A DNA stretch of 5,901 nucleotides from CAJXZP01 sp049606935. GTDB lineage: Bacteria > Bacteroidota > Bacteroidia > Flavobacteriales_G > Salibacteraceae. The notes under the pieces were generated by a model. It saw only the letters and a program-made list of their open reading frames with translations. It was not told where the DNA came from and did no database searches. Of this stretch, positions 5,268 through 5,901 are shown one piece after another (positions within the stretch are counted from its first letter, which is position 1; each line of letters opens with the position of its first letter). The translations under genes were made by a program, and so were the position numbers. The stretch is taken from contig JBMYWA010000114.1 in NCBI GenBank assembly GCA_049606935.1, forward strand, positions 1 through 5,901. Reading direction: 5' to 3'.

Positions 5268-5901
5268 AATAATGGCCGCTTATGATGATAAATTGGACCA
5301 AACACTCCAATTAAATTTATCCTCAATAAATGAGTTGCCCTTGCAAAAACCTGAAAGCACCACCAATAAGGTTCTTAAATACAGAGTATTTGAAGTCGTG
5401 ATTTTTAGTCTTTTAGCCATTTTGTTAGGAGGATATATCGCTTCTAATTTAGATCAAACTCATTTGGTTGTTAGTGGAATTATCCTTCACGTTTTTACAC
5501 TAATCGCAATAGTGGGTAGTATTGGTCAGGTAGTTTTACTACAACAAATCAATTATTCTAAACCTATTGTAGAGATCAGAAAAAAAATAGAGTTGGTAAA
5601 TTCACACAACTTGTTGTTTGTCAAAATTCTTCTTCTATCTGCTCCGGTATGGTGGTCTTATGCCATTGTGGGGTTAGATGTTTTTCTAGGTTATGATATT
5701 TATGTTTACTTAGATTCAGATTTTGTGGTTAGGTATTTAGTCATCAATTTCCTTTTGATAATTCCTCTAATTTGGTTCTTAAATAAGCTATCGTATAAAA
5801 ACTTACATATTAAGTGGGTAAGAAAAACCATAGTACTGATCACTGGCTCAAAAACCAGGAAAGCCATGGAGTTTTTAGAGGATATTAAGGAGTTTGAAAA
5901 T
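5245..5901 (+). CDS. Membrane protein coupled to the sigma factor, 3'-truncated by window end
   Basis: The frame starts with ATG at 5245, inside the 3' end of the sigma-factor gene (23-base overlap), and stays open for 219 codons to the window edge, so the C-terminus is missing. The start MEAQELNKIMAAYDDKLDQT, followed by LQLNLSSINEL, matches in style a family I recall as common beside Bacteroidota ECF sigma factors. A roughly 45-residue soluble N-terminus precedes four hydrophobic segments near residues 47-67, 75-97, 124-144 and 162-180, with a basic then acidic tail. By position and layout (cytoplasmic N-terminus plus membrane helices) it is a candidate anti-sigma or sigma-regulating protein. 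It shows no zinc-binding HxxxCxxC anti-sigma motif and no FecR-like domain, so that role is inference. Confidence 0.85.
   Translation, partial: MEAQELNKIMAAYDDKLDQTLQLNLSSINELPLQKPESTTNKVLKYRVFEVVIFSLLAILLGGYIASNLDQTHLVVSGIILHVFTLIAIVGSIGQVVLLQQINYSKPIVEIRKKIELVNSHNLLFVKILLLSAPVWWSYAIVGLDVFLGYDIYVYLDSDFVVRYLVINFLLIIPLIWFLNKLSYKNLHIKWVRKTIVLITGSKTRKAMEFLEDIKEFEN

Overview
The window looks like a chromosomal stretch from a Bacteroidota member, most likely a marine-type flavobacterium. This is an inference from several signs. The DNA is AT-rich, and most starts have A-rich leaders instead of Shine-Dalgarno sites. There are Bacteroidota-style lipoproteins, a DUF4932-like protein, a lipocalin-like secreted protein, and an ECF sigma factor overlapping a membrane-protein gene of a type common in this phylum. 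No phylogenetic marker is present, so the genus cannot be named. Every supported gene lies on the + strand.

Layout: positions 1-261 hold a reading frame open except for one internal TAG, possibly a decayed or interrupted gene. A short lipoprotein gene (258-542) follows, possibly a truncated lipocalin-like protein. Next come a RimJ/RimL-type GNAT acetyltransferase (645-1178) and a complete type I methionine aminopeptidase (1294-2058). After a 218-base gap with an unusually strong Shine-Dalgarno sequence and a 15-codon ORF, there is a likely operon of three envelope genes. These are a lipoprotein with an HEFNH zinc-protease-like motif (2277-3404), a small secreted lipocalin-like protein (3458-3835) and a polytopic membrane protein (3871-4479). 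A 254-base gap with a candidate terminator then separates them from an ECF sigma factor (4734-5267). Its 3' end overlaps the start of a four-helix membrane protein that runs off the window (5245-5901).

The genes do not form one obvious pathway. Two units make sense: the envelope trio, closely spaced and all membrane- or export-directed, and the sigma factor with its overlapping membrane protein, which by position is a candidate sigma regulator. The acetyltransferase and aminopeptidase appear to be independent single genes. I found no RNA genes, insertion sequences, CRISPR arrays or convincing integron sites. Nothing here is clearly a new system. The best leads are the HEFNH lipoprotein operon, the sigma/membrane-protein pair and the strong Shine-Dalgarno site.
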